DNA of 21,096 bases, from assembly GCA_051879215.1 (NCBI GenBank), contig JBJELP010000010.1, positions 1 through 21,096 on the forward strand. The letters are read 5' to 3'. Shown piece after piece: positions 13,535 through 21,096 of the stretch (the first letter of the stretch is position 1; every line of letters starts with the position of its first letter). Position numbers and translations under genes: made by a program. The notes beneath the pieces are model-generated. The model was given only the letters and a program-made list of their open reading frames with translations, ran no database searches and had not been told where the DNA came from. Source of the stretch: TWA4 sp051879215. GTDB lineage: Bacteria; Bacillota; Clostridia; Lachnospirales; Lachnospiraceae.

Positions 13535-14893
13535 TTATGAAACGGATGAAATTTCTTTTGTTTTTTTCTGTATCTGCCAGGGACTGCAGCGGTAAAAATA
13601 AATGGACAAAAGTGTTCCTGCCAGCCATCCGATCGGCCATGAGCACCAGATACCGGCTGCTCCCAGAGAGGTTCTGGAAAAACAGAACGCCAGAAGTACT
13701 CGCAATATCAGATCCGTAAAGGTTGCTGTCATGAAATTCTTCATCATGCCGGCACCTCGTAAGATACCGTCTGCCACTAATTTGGCAGAAACAATAAAAT
13801 AGAACGGGGACAGGATTTTTAAAAAGAGGGTGCCGGTGTACATGGCCAGAGGAGTGGGATCCTCCAGGAAAAGATGTAAAGCAATATTTCCCCCGAAGAA
13901 ATAGAGAAGGGACAGGGGAAGTCCCAGCATCCAGACAATTTTTATGCCGGCCCGAAATCCCTGGCGGATACGGGATAATTTGCCTGCACCCAGATTCTGC
14001 GCCGTATAATTGGAAATTCCGTTTCCGATGGTGGTGAATGAAGTAACCACAAGATTGTTCAGTTTTACAGCTGCAGAATAACCGGCCATAACCGGTGCCC
14101 CGAATCCGTTGATTATACTCTGGATAGCAATGTTTCCCAGGGAAATAAAGCTTTGCTGCAGGGTACTGGGCACCGCAATGCTCACGATCTGTTTCAGCAG
14201 CGTCCAGTCAAAAAGCGGTGGTTTTTCCTGAAGTTTCATCTTCTGAAGCCTGTGAAAAACCACAGTCATGGAAAGGATACAGCTGACACCCTGACAGATC
14301 AGCGTTGCCCAGGCTACACCGGCGACACCCATGTGGAGGGCTTTGACAAAAAAGATATCTGCCGCAATATTGGAAAGGGAAGATGCTGCCAGAAAATAGA
14401 AGGGCGTTTTCGAATCACCCAGTGCAGAAAAAATACCCGTTGCAATATTGTAAAAGAATACAAACGGCAGACTCCAGGTATAAATATCCAGATATAATCG
14501 GGAATCAGCAAAAACTTCATCCGGTGTCCGAATCAGACGAAGCAGCAGATCAGAGCCGATAATTCCGATCAGCATCAGTATGATACATACAGTCCCAGTG
14601 AAAATACAGGCAGTATAAACGGCAGTTTTCATGGCTTTAAAGTTTTTTGCACCGAATAATCTGGATACGATGACGGAGCAGCCCATGTTGCAGCCAAATG
14701 CGAATGCAATAAAAATCAATGTGATTTCATAGCTGTTTCCCACGGCGGCCAATGCATTTTCACCGATAAACTTTCCGGCAATCAGACTGTCGGCTATATT
14801 ATATAATTGCTGGAATATAATGCTGCCAAAAAGCGGCATGCAGAATCTCCAGAGGACACGCTGCGGATCCCCTGTTGTCAGATCTTTATTCAT
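13535..14893 (-). CDS. MATE-family multidrug efflux transporter
   Basis: A 452-residue membrane protein with about twelve helices in two related halves, the MATE layout. The family opening is clear (TTGDPQRVLWRFCMPLFGS, then QQLYNIADSLIAGKFIG at about 28-44), and its repeat in the second half begins near VSIAVPSTLQQSFISLGNIA. MATE proteins export cationic drugs, dyes or metabolites in exchange for Na+ or H+. The ATG at 14893 is supported by AGGAGG 9 bases upstream on the minus strand. It is transcribed alone from a strong promoter about 120 bases further upstream whose -35 box lies in a small palindrome, suggesting regulation. The exported compound is unknown. Confidence 0.93.
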   Translation of the reverse strand: MNKDLTTGDPQRVLWRFCMPLFGSIIFQQLYNIADSLIAGKFIGENALAAVGNSYEITLIFIAFAFGCNMGCSVIVSRLFGAKNFKAMKTAVYTACIFTGTVCIILMLIGIIGSDLLLRLIRTPDEVFADSRLYLDIYTWSLPFVFFYNIATGIFSALGDSKTPFYFLAASSLSNIAADIFFVKALHMGVAGVAWATLICQGVSCILSMTVVFHRLQKMKLQEKPPLFDWTLLKQIVSIAVPSTLQQSFISLGNIAIQSIINGFGAPVMAGYSAAVKLNNLVVTSFTTIGNGISNYTAQNLGAGKLSRIRQGFRAGIKIVWMLGLPLSLLYFFGGNIALHLFLEDPTPLAMYTGTLFLKILSPFYFIVSAKLVADGILRGAGMMKNFMTATFTDLILRVLLAFCFSRTSLGAAGIWCSWPIGWLAGTLLSIYFYRCSPWQIQKKTKEISSVS

Positions 14894-15021
14894 TTTCAGA
14901 TTCCTCCTGCGTAATGTAATGTACCCTCAGAAGCTGTTAACCATATGTCTTTCAGGCTATTGTTCTGAAATCCATATGAAAAAGATTCCGAAAGTACATT
15001 TGGATTATTTATGCAGGGTGT

Positions 15022-15056
15022 ATTATAGTCCGTTTGGATTCAAGTGTAAAACACTT
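15022..15056 (-). promoter_or_regulatory. MATE promoter with palindrome over the -35 box
   Basis: On the minus strand TTTACA (15050-15045) and TATAAT (15027-15022) are exactly 17 bases apart and read toward the MATE gene. The -35 box lies within the perfect inverted repeat AAGTGT-aaa-ACACTT (15042-15056), a plausible repressor site. The leader would be about 120 bases. Confidence 0.6.
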
Positions 15057-15119
15057 TTTTGCAAACAATATCCGGATCAGAAGCTTGAATTGAGAAAGAA
15101 AGGAAGTGCGTTCACAGAA

Positions 15120-15611
15120 ATGAGCCTGAAATTGCGAAATATGACATCTATTTATCTGTACAGAAACGATCAGATTCTGCTTTTGTTCAGACAGGGAGGC
15201 CGGGTTGTGAACAATGTTTGGATCGGTTCTGCGGGAGGTCATTTTGAACCGGATGAGTTAAATGATCCGGAAGTCTGTATATTACGGGAAATGCGGGAGG
15301 AACTGGGCCTTGGTCCGGAAGATGTGGAAAATCTTGCCCTGCGTTACGTTACTTTACGAAGAACCGGAGGAGAAATCCGCCAGAATTATTACTATTTTGC
15401 CAGGCTGAAAGATGACATCGATCCCAATCTGAACTCCAATGAAGGTATCTGCAAATGGTTTTCCATTGGGGAAATGGAAGCTCTGAAGATGCCCTATACC
15501 GCCGGCTACGTGGTTAAACATTATTGTGAAACCGGAAGATTTACAAACGATCTATATGCTGGTGTGGCAGATGGGGAAACGGTGCAGTTTATCCCAATGC
15601 CGGAATTCTGA
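15120..15611 (+). CDS. Nudix hydrolase
   Basis: A 163-residue pyrophosphohydrolase that would cleave a nucleoside diphosphate linked to another group, for example 8-oxo-dGTP, as a house-cleaning enzyme. The Nudix box lies at residues 40-64: G40-x5-E46, then nine rather than seven residues, then R56-E-M-R-E-E-L-G-L. The REMREELGL core that holds the metal is intact; the two extra residues (around L47-N48) fall in the loop. The ATG at 15120 is the first that gives a normal N-terminus, but the possible ribosome site AGGAAG at 15101-15106 is 13 bases away, so 15141 is also possible. The frame is open for another 100 codons upstream, but that region carries the MATE promoter and is not credible as coding. 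Confidence 0.82.
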   Translation: MSLKLRNMTSIYLYRNDQILLLFRQGGRVVNNVWIGSAGGHFEPDELNDPEVCILREMREELGLGPEDVENLALRYVTLRRTGGEIRQNYYYFARLKDDIDPNLNSNEGICKWFSIGEMEALKMPYTAGYVVKHYCETGRFTNDLYAGVADGETVQFIPMPEF

Positions 15612-15683
15612 TTTCAGTGGATATTTATTTTTTTAGCAGACAGTTGTGAAATGGAATTTCCTGTTAACTTTTTCAGAATTGTA

Positions 15684-15711
15684 TTGATTTAAAGTAATGA
15701 ATCGGTATAAT
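15684..15711 (+). promoter_or_regulatory. Promoter for the HD hydrolase to ArgJ gene run
   Basis: TTGATT (15684-15689) and TATAAT (15706-15711) are 16 bases apart. Transcription would start near 15718, about 50 bases before the HD hydrolase ATG. No equally good promoter is seen before the three following genes. Confidence 0.6.
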
Positions 15712-15769
15712 AGAAAGGAACGCAAAGAAATCCGTTTGTATCATGGTAAATAGAACCGGGAGAACAGTT

Positions 15770-16204
15770 ATGATATATACACCTTTGACGAAGAAAGCAA
15801 TGTGTATCTGTTTTGAAGCCCATAAAAATCAGATGGACAAAAGCGGCGTGCCCTATGTATTCCATCCCTGGCATCTGGCGGAACAGATGCATACGGAATA
15901 TGAGGTCTGTACCGCTTTGCTTCACGATGTACTGGAAGATACGGATATGACTGTGGATGATCTGCGGCAGCAGGGATTTCCGGAAGAGGTGATTACGGCG
16001 CTGCTCTACATGACTCATGAAGATGGAGTTCCGTATATGGATTATGTGAAAAAAATCCGGGAAAATCCCATCGCCGCCGCTGTAAAAAAAGCGGATCTGG
16101 CCCATAACAGTGATCTGACCCGTTTTGCGGGGATGCCATTGAAAGAAAAAGACTGGATACGGAAAGAGAAGTATCGGAAAGCCATGGAACTGCTGGAAGA
16201 GTGA
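15770..16204 (+). CDS. Small RelA/SpoT-type HD hydrolase (possible ppGpp hydrolase)
   Basis: A 144-residue single-domain HD phosphohydrolase. The metal and catalytic residues of the RelA/SpoT hydrolase domain are all visible in order: H32 in VPYVFHPWHLA, H52-D53 and E56-D57 in LLHDVLEDTDMT, and D109 with N113 in VKKADLAHNSD (RelA: KLADRLHN). There is no synthetase, TGS or ACT domain. It therefore looks like a stand-alone small alarmone hydrolase similar to MESH1, which would remove the 3' pyrophosphate of (p)ppGpp. Other nucleotides such as NADPH are alternatives for this fold. The ATG at 15770 is preferred because GGGAG lies about 8 bases before it. It leads a run of four genes ending in argJ. 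Confidence 0.85.
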   Translation: MIYTPLTKKAMCICFEAHKNQMDKSGVPYVFHPWHLAEQMHTEYEVCTALLHDVLEDTDMTVDDLRQQGFPEEVITALLYMTHEDGVPYMDYVKKIRENPIAAAVKKADLAHNSDLTRFAGMPLKEKDWIRKEKYRKAMELLEE

Positions 16205-16285
16205 ATGATGCCTGCAGGCAGGCCTGGTACCGTTTTTTCTGGAATTATGTTTTGCATAATAGAAACAATAAGATTGGAGTATAAG

Positions 16286-17017
16286 ATGAGAGTATTGATT
16301 GTCAGACACGGAGATCCGAATTATGAAATCGATTCCCTTACGGAAAAGGGATGGAAAGAAGCCGAACTGCTTTCTGATCGGTTATCGCGACTGGATGTCA
16401 GGGCATTTTATGTGTCTCCCCTGGGAAGAGCAAGAGATACGGCTTCCCTTACCTTGAAAAAGATGGGAAGAGAAGCAGTTGTATTCGACTGGTTGCGTGA
16501 ATTTGATGCACCGATTTACAAACCGGGCATGGACACCCTATCCAATACCTGGGACTGGAAACCGGCTGACTGGACTGCTGAGGAAGCATATTACCGCAGA
16601 GATCTCTGGCCGTATACCGATGTCATGCAGGCAGGTCAGGTGAAGGAAAAGTATGAAGAGGTCTGCAAAGGTCTGGATAAACTGCTGGCAGATCATGGAT
16701 ATGTCCGGGAGAATGATATTTACAGGGCAGAAAATCCCAATACGGATACCATTGTCCTGTTCTGTCATTTTGGCGTGGGGTGTGTCATGCTTTCCCATCT
16801 TCTGGGAATTTCACCCATGGTTCTGTGGCATGGATTTTCCGCTGCTCCCACATCTGTGACGATACTGAATACAGAGGAACGGGAAAAGGGAATTGCATAC
16901 TTCCGGATGAGTACGTATGGCGACACCTCGCATCTCTATGCCGGCGGAGAAAAACCTGCTTTTGCAGGGCGGTTCTGTGAAGTATACAACAGTGTGGATG
17001 AGAGACATGAAAGTTAA
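16286..17017 (+). CDS. Histidine phosphatase family protein (phosphoglycerate mutase-like)
   Basis: A 243-residue cytoplasmic phosphatase. The RHG motif VRHGDP carries catalytic H8 with R7, and VSPLGRARDTA (about 43-53) supplies the second phosphate-binding arginine. E72 in LREFDAP is a likely acid, and the second histidine lies in LFCHFGVG. These are the four conserved elements of histidine phosphatase branch 1. It is longer than the about 200 residues of simple members. An insertion around residues 75-140, rich in Trp and Tyr, probably forms a substrate lid. The ATG at 16286 is supported by GGAG 7 bases upstream. It lies between the HD hydrolase and the glutamine amidotransferase with short gaps, suggesting co-transcription. 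The substrate is unknown. Confidence 0.85.
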   Translation: MRVLIVRHGDPNYEIDSLTEKGWKEAELLSDRLSRLDVRAFYVSPLGRARDTASLTLKKMGREAVVFDWLREFDAPIYKPGMDTLSNTWDWKPADWTAEEAYYRRDLWPYTDVMQAGQVKEKYEEVCKGLDKLLADHGYVRENDIYRAENPNTDTIVLFCHFGVGCVMLSHLLGISPMVLWHGFSAAPTSVTILNTEEREKGIAYFRMSTYGDTSHLYAGGEKPAFAGRFCEVYNSVDERHES

Positions 17018-17039
17018 ATATAGAAAGAAGTGGTAATCA

Positions 17040-17801
17040 ATGTGTGAAATCTTTGGATTGAGTGCGGCCTCTCCCGTTCTGATCAATCCCTGGCTGAAAG
17101 AAATCTACCGTCACAGTGAAATCTTTCCCAATGGATGGGGACTGGCCATTCTCGATGGAGATGAAGTGAATATAGAAAAGGAGCCGGTACAGGCCATCAG
17201 CAGTGAATATCTGAAACATCGTCTGGCGGAGCCGATTTATGCGGATTGTGCCATTGCACATATCCGTCATGCAGTTCCGGAAAGTATGCAGTATTGCAAC
17301 TGTCATCCGTTTACCAGAAAGGATATCACAAAAAGGCGGTGGACCATGGCTCACAATGGTGCGATTTTCAAATTCGATCCGCTGGAATCTTATCGGGATA
17401 AACAAAGCGGAATCACCGATACGGAGCGTATCCTGATGTACATCGTTGATCAGATCAATGAAGAATCCTGCAAAAAAGGCAGACCGCTGCATGCGGAGGA
17501 ACGGTTCTGGCTGCTGGATGAGATTTTCTGCACCATGTCGGAAGAAAATCGTCTGAATGTCCTTCTGGCAGATGGAGAATACATTTATGCCCATACCAAT
17601 AAAAAAGATGATCTTCATTATCGGCAGACAGAGAAATACACACTGGTTGCCACAAAGCCGCTGGATCAGGAAACATGGAAGCCGATGCCATTTACGACAT
17701 TGACGGCATTTCGCCATGGAAATACGGTATTCACTGGAACCAACCATGGCAAAGAATTTATTGAAACAGAAGAACATCTCAGAATACTGGGATTCCGATA
17801 G
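17040..17801 (+). CDS. Class II glutamine amidotransferase (YafJ/GATase_4-like)
   Basis: A 253-residue protein beginning Met-Cys, so that C2 becomes the N-terminal nucleophile after Met removal, as in Ntn-type amidotransferases that release ammonia from glutamine. Supporting blocks are FPNGWGLAILDGDE, CAIAHIRHAVPE, WTMAHNGAIF (oxyanion and glutamine-binding loop) and GITDTERILMYI. LVATKPLDQETW near the end is typical of the YafJ-type family. No synthetase domain is attached, so the ammonia acceptor enzyme is unknown. The ribosome site is weak (AAAGAAG). It starts 22 bases after the phosphatase stop and ends 17 bases before argJ, so it is almost certainly in the same transcript. A glutamine-processing enzyme beside arginine synthesis is reasonable but unproven. 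Confidence 0.85.
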   Translation: MCEIFGLSAASPVLINPWLKEIYRHSEIFPNGWGLAILDGDEVNIEKEPVQAISSEYLKHRLAEPIYADCAIAHIRHAVPESMQYCNCHPFTRKDITKRRWTMAHNGAIFKFDPLESYRDKQSGITDTERILMYIVDQINEESCKKGRPLHAEERFWLLDEIFCTMSEENRLNVLLADGEYIYAHTNKKDDLHYRQTEKYTLVATKPLDQETWKPMPFTTLTAFRHGNTVFTGTNHGKEFIETEEHLRILGFR

Positions 17802-17818
17802 AAAAATGGAGGTACCAT

Positions 17819-19063
17819 ATGGAATTTGTGAAAAAAGAAGGATATACGTATGTGGAAGGCGGGGTCTGTGCTGCAAAAGGTTTTGTGGCCAATGGTCTGA
17901 ACTGCGGGCTGAATCCCAATGCAGAGAAAAATGATCTGGCCCTGTTATACAGTGAAACGGTCTGTGATGTGGCAGCGGTTTATACACAGAACAAGGTAAA
18001 GGGCGCGCCCATTCTGGTTACAAAAAAGCATTTTGCTGCAACCGGCGGAAAAGCCCATGCAGTCATTGCAAACAGCAAAAATGCCAATACCTGCAATGCG
18101 GACGGGGAAGAAAAAGCGGAAATGATGTGCAGACTGGCTGCAGAGCAGCTGGGGATTTCTTCTGATTATGTATTTGTTGCATCGACAGGCGTAATCGGTC
18201 AGATTCTTCCCATTGAACCGATCGCGTCTCATATAAAGGAACTGGCTGCCGGATTATCTGCAGAAGGCAATGACAAAGCTGCCAATGCCATCATGACAAC
18301 CGATACTTTCCCCAAACAGGTTGCGGTTCGCTTTGAACTGGATGGCGTGACATGTACCATCGGTGGTATGGCCAAGGGAAGCGGCATGATTCATCCCAAT
18401 ATGGCAACGACCCTGAATTTTGTTACAACTGATGTATGCATTTCCTCTGAAATGCTTCAGAAAGCACTCAGCGAAATCATCAAAGTAACGTACAACTGTT
18501 TAAGTGTGGACGGAGACACATCCACCAACGATATGGTCAGCGTTATGGCAAATGGTCTGGCGGGAAATGCGGAAATAACAGAAGAAGGTCCTGCATTCGA
18601 TGCCTTTAAAGATGCCCTGTATATGTGCCTGATGAATATGACCCGTATGCTGGCAAAGGATGGAGAAGGTGCCACCAAGCTGCTGGAGTGTGCCGTAAAG
18701 GGTGCACCGGATCTGGATACCGCTGTCATTGTGGCAAAAGCAGTCATTGGTTCCAACCTGACAAAATGTGCCATGTTTGGTGAGGATGCCAACTGGGGCA
18801 GAATTCTCTGTGCCATCGGCTATGCGGATGCGGAATTTGATATTGATCAGGTTGCAGTGGATATTGCATCCGAAAAAGGCTGTGTCAGTGTATGCCGCAA
18901 CGGTGCCGGAATTCCATTCTCTGAAGAAGAAGCTGCAGCAGTCCTCAGTGCAGATGAGATTTTTATCAACATTGATCTGATGCAGGGAGATGCAGAAGCA
19001 AAAGCCTGGGGCTGTGATCTGACCTATGAATATGTAAAAATCAATGGAGAATACCGTTCCTGA
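17819..19063 (+). CDS. argJ: Bifunctional ornithine acetyltransferase/N-acetylglutamate synthase ArgJ
   Basis: A 414-residue arginine biosynthesis enzyme that moves the acetyl group of N-acetylornithine to glutamate, and in bifunctional forms also acetylates glutamate with acetyl-CoA. The self-cleavage site is KGSGMIHPNMATTLNF: cleavage before T197 gives alpha and beta chains, with T197 as the nucleophile. The oxyanion pair T123-G124 is in ASTGVIGQ. The usual tail ends in DLTYEYVKINGEYRS. The length is normal. GGAGG lies about 7 bases before the ATG. No argC, argB, argD or argF is in the window, which is unusual because argJ commonly sits with argC/B/D. Whether it is bi- or monofunctional cannot be settled by eye. 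Confidence 0.95.
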   Translation: MEFVKKEGYTYVEGGVCAAKGFVANGLNCGLNPNAEKNDLALLYSETVCDVAAVYTQNKVKGAPILVTKKHFAATGGKAHAVIANSKNANTCNADGEEKAEMMCRLAAEQLGISSDYVFVASTGVIGQILPIEPIASHIKELAAGLSAEGNDKAANAIMTTDTFPKQVAVRFELDGVTCTIGGMAKGSGMIHPNMATTLNFVTTDVCISSEMLQKALSEIIKVTYNCLSVDGDTSTNDMVSVMANGLAGNAEITEEGPAFDAFKDALYMCLMNMTRMLAKDGEGATKLLECAVKGAPDLDTAVIVAKAVIGSNLTKCAMFGEDANWGRILCAIGYADAEFDIDQVAVDIASEKGCVSVCRNGAGIPFSEEEAAAVLSADEIFINIDLMQGDAEAKAWGCDLTYEYVKINGEYRS

Positions 19064-19220
19064 TGGTTTGTTCGAGTCCAATTGCATGAAAAAAGCTGAT
19101 AAATACAATTTAACGCTCTAAAACGTGAAACATTCGTACATTAAATTAAGAAAGTGTTTACCTGAGAGTGAATAAATGATACAATAGGATTCGATATCGC
19201 AGAAAAAAGGAGGACGCATG
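19064..19220 (+). promoter_or_regulatory. Intergenic region with promoter for the yerC-iorA operon
   Basis: TTTACC (19157-19162) and TACAAT (19180-19185) are exactly 17 bases apart, and TGA before the -10 box makes an extended -10. The start would be near 19192, giving a leader of about 30 bases. No hairpin with a T-run is visible after argJ in the AT-rich stretch 19064-19150. Confidence 0.6.
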
Positions 19221-19547
19221 ATGGCTAAAAACGTTCCCAGAGAAAGAAAGTATGCAATGTATGAGGCAATTCTTCAGCTGAAGGATATGGATGAGTGCTG
19301 CCGTTTTTTTGATGATTTATGTGCAGTGACTGAACTTCGTTCCATGGAACAGAGATACGAAGTTGCTTCCATGCTGCTGGATGATAAGGTATATATGGAA
19401 ATTATGGAAAAAAGCAGTGCCAGTTCCGCAACCATCAGCAGGGTAAATCGTATGCTGAACTACGGAACAGGCTGTTTGCCGGAAATCATCAGGCGTACAA
19501 ATGAAGCGAGACAGAAGAAAAATGAAGCGGCTGATACAGCCGAGTAA
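19221..19547 (+). CDS. YerC/YecD-type TrpR-like regulator
   Basis: A 108-residue helical DNA-binding protein of the TrpR superfamily. The conserved parts are YEAILQLKDMDECCRFFDDL at about residues 14-33, then LRSMEQRYEVASMLL, then the helix-turn-helix SSASSATISRVNRML at 65-79. This is the YerC/YecD layout of Firmicutes. AGGAGG at 19208-19213 is 7 bases before the ATG at 19221 but only 4 before the tandem ATG at 19218, so 19221 is preferred. It lies 24 bases before iorA and shares its promoter. An aromatic amino-acid or indole-related ligand would fit both its fold and its neighbour, but this is inference. Confidence 0.88.
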   Translation: MAKNVPRERKYAMYEAILQLKDMDECCRFFDDLCAVTELRSMEQRYEVASMLLDDKVYMEIMEKSSASSATISRVNRMLNYGTGCLPEIIRRTNEARQKKNEAADTAE

Positions 19548-19571
19548 TGATATACAGAAAGGAACCATCTA

Positions 19572-21096
19572 ATGAAAGAACTGATGTTGGGCAACAAAGC
19601 CTTTGCCAGAGGTTTATATGAAGCAGGCTGCTCCGTTGTATCCAGTTACCCCGGTACCCCCAGTACCGAAGTAACAGAAGAAGCAGCAAAATACGATGAA
19701 ATTTACTGTGAATGGGCTCCCAATGAAAAAGTAGCCATGGAAGTTGCATTCGGTGCCAGTCTTGCAGGCAGAAGAAGCTTCTGCGGCATGAAGCATGTGG
19801 GTCTGAACGTTGCTGCAGATCCCTTATACACATGCTCCTACACCGGTGTGAATGCCGGTATGATCATCTGCGTGGCAGATGATGCCGGTATGCATTCTTC
19901 ACAAAATGAACAGGATTCCCGTCACCATGCCATTGCAGCCAAGGTCCCCATGCTGGAGCCCTCTGATTCTGCAGAAGCACTGGAGTTTGTAAAGAGAGCA
20001 TACGACCTTTCCGAAGAGTATGATACCCCGGTTATTATCAAGATGTGTACCCGTGTGGCACATTCCCAGAGTATAGTGGAGACTTCCGAAAGAGTACTTC
20101 CCCCGCAGAAACCCTATGAAAAGAACATCGCCAAGTATGTTATGATGCCCGGCAATGCAAAACGTCGTCATCCCATTGTGGAACAGAGAACAAAGGCGCT
20201 GACTGCACTGGCTGATAACTGCTATTTCAACCGTGTGGAAATGGGCGACACATCGGTAGGTATTATTACCTCCTCCACCAGTTATCAGTATGCAAAGGAA
20301 GTGTTCGGTGACAAGGCATGCATCCTGAAGCTGGGTATGATCAATCCCCTGCCTGAAAAACTGATCCTTGACTTTGCATCAAAGGTGGATAAGCTTGTTA
20401 TCATTGAAGAACTGGATCCCATCATTGAAGATCACTGCAAAAAGCTTGGACTTACCGTGACCGGCAAGGATGTTCTCCCCATGATCGATGAGTTTTCACA
20501 GAACCTGATTGCTGAAAAGCTGGGTCTGGAAGTTCATACAGGAAAGAAATTGGATGAACAGCTTCCCGCCCGTCCGCCTGTTATGTGTGCAGGATGTCCT
20601 CACAGAGGCATGTTCTATACCCTTTCCAGAAATAAATGTACCGTACTGGGTGATATCGGATGCTATACCCTGGGTGCCGTTGCTCCCTTAAGTGCCATGG
20701 ATATGACTCTTTGCATGGGAGGATCCATCAGTGCCATTCATGGTTTCAATAAGGCAAATAACGGAGAAAGTGCCGGCAAAACCGTAGCGGTAATCGGTGA
20801 TTCCACCTTCATGCATTCCGGTATGACCGGTCTTGCCAATATTGCTTACAACCAGAGTAATTCCACTGTTATTATCCTGGATAACTCCATTACCGGTATG
20901 ACAGGACATCAGCAGAATCCCACCACCGGTTACAACATTAAGGGAGATCCTGCAGGAAAGATCAATCTGGAAGCACTTTGCAAAGCCATGGGATTTAATC
21001 GTGTCCGTGTGGTGGATCCCTACAACCTGGCTGAGTGTGATGCAGCCGTAAAGGAAGAGCTTGCAGCCGATGAACCTTCCGTTATCATCAGCCGCC
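19572..21096 (+). CDS. iorA: Indolepyruvate:ferredoxin oxidoreductase alpha subunit (3' end outside window)
   Basis: The first 508 residues of IorA, open to the end of the window. It oxidatively decarboxylates aryl pyruvates from transaminated Trp, Phe or Tyr to aryl-acetyl-CoA, passing electrons to ferredoxin. The N-terminal pyrimidine-binding domain is visible (YPGTPSTEVTEEAAKY, then WAPNEKVAMEVAFGASLAG). The thiamine-diphosphate domain has CAGCPHRGMFY, LGDIGCYTLG, IGDSTFMHSGMTGLANIAYN and LDNSITGMTGHQQNP. The two C-terminal 4Fe-4S motifs lie beyond the window. The ATG is preceded by AAAGGA about 9 bases away. IorB should follow. It forms an operon with the TrpR-like gene. This is a hallmark of anaerobic amino-acid-fermenting bacteria. 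Confidence 0.94.
   Translation, partial: MKELMLGNKAFARGLYEAGCSVVSSYPGTPSTEVTEEAAKYDEIYCEWAPNEKVAMEVAFGASLAGRRSFCGMKHVGLNVAADPLYTCSYTGVNAGMIICVADDAGMHSSQNEQDSRHHAIAAKVPMLEPSDSAEALEFVKRAYDLSEEYDTPVIIKMCTRVAHSQSIVETSERVLPPQKPYEKNIAKYVMMPGNAKRRHPIVEQRTKALTALADNCYFNRVEMGDTSVGIITSSTSYQYAKEVFGDKACILKLGMINPLPEKLILDFASKVDKLVIIEELDPIIEDHCKKLGLTVTGKDVLPMIDEFSQNLIAEKLGLEVHTGKKLDEQLPARPPVMCAGCPHRGMFYTLSRNKCTVLGDIGCYTLGAVAPLSAMDMTLCMGGSISAIHGFNKANNGESAGKTVAVIGDSTFMHSGMTGLANIAYNQSNSTVIILDNSITGMTGHQQNPTTGYNIKGDPAGKINLEALCKAMGFNRVRVVDPYNLAECDAAVKEELAADEPSVIISR

Noticed and set aside
15042..15060. Hairpin AAGTGT-aaa-ACACTT plus TTTT as a terminator
   Set aside because: The stem is short and AT-rich and no plus-strand gene ends before it. 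It coincides exactly with the -35 box of the MATE promoter, so an operator is a better reading.
14820..15119. 100-codon in-frame extension before the Nudix hydrolase
   Set aside because: It overlaps the MATE start and promoter, has no ribosome site, and is not like any Nudix N-terminus.
16210..16238. GCCTG/CAGGC stem followed by a T-run after the HD hydrolase
   Set aside because: The T-run starts about 9 bases after the stem, too far for an intrinsic terminator. The gene run appears continuous.
17037..17987. 316-residue open frame on the minus strand
   Set aside because: It lies opposite the amidotransferase and argJ, is low in credible motifs and rich in His, Cys and Phe, which is typical of an antisense shadow.

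Overview
The window looks like chromosome from a Clostridia-class Firmicute, most likely Lachnospiraceae. This is inferred from strong AGGAGG-type ribosome binding sites, sigma-A promoters with extended -10 boxes, a BceRS-BceAB peptide-resistance module, a YerC/TrpR-like regulator beside an indolepyruvate:ferredoxin oxidoreductase gene, and moderate base composition. No rRNA, tRNA, CRISPR array, transposase or phage gene was seen.

Layout. (1) 1-2635: three GNAT acetyltransferases (the first cut by the window edge, the third phosphinothricin-acetyltransferase-like), a GC-rich palindromic intergenic element, a probable decayed regulator, a small flavodoxin and an ACT-domain protein. (2) 2783-7189: a response regulator, an intramembrane-sensing histidine kinase, an ABC ATPase and a ten-helix permease, together a BceRS-BceAB system for sensing and resisting cell-envelope peptide antibiotics. 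(3) 7190-10914: a DUF4177 miniprotein flanked by two look-alike hairpins, a TetR regulator with a HAD phosphatase, an FMN flavoprotein with a cysteine cluster, a fourth GNAT and a SAM methyltransferase. (4) 10951-14893: a minus-strand TetR regulator and CPA2 cation/proton antiporter pair, divergent from a FlaR-like P-loop kinase through one near-symmetric promoter palindrome, then a minus-strand MATE exporter. (5) 15120-19063: a Nudix hydrolase, then a tight run of a small RelA/SpoT-type HD hydrolase, a histidine phosphatase, a class II glutamine amidotransferase and ArgJ. (6) 19221-21096: a YerC/TrpR-like regulator followed by IorA, cut by the window end.

Many products handle small-molecule or antibiotic stress (acetyltransferases, Bce module, MATE pump, antiporter, TetR regulators, flavoproteins), so regions 1-4 resemble an accessory resistance neighbourhood, while regions 5-6 look metabolic. 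The most notable non-coding structures are a 42-bp palindrome at 12827-12868 that reads as a sigma-A promoter on both strands, and a 61-bp dispersed repeat present in inverted orientation at 868-928 and 8928-8988. No wholly new multi-gene system is evident. The best candidates for something undescribed are the symmetric promoter/operator, the dispersed repeat family, the HD hydrolase-to-ArgJ gene run, and a response regulator that lacks part of its receiver domain.
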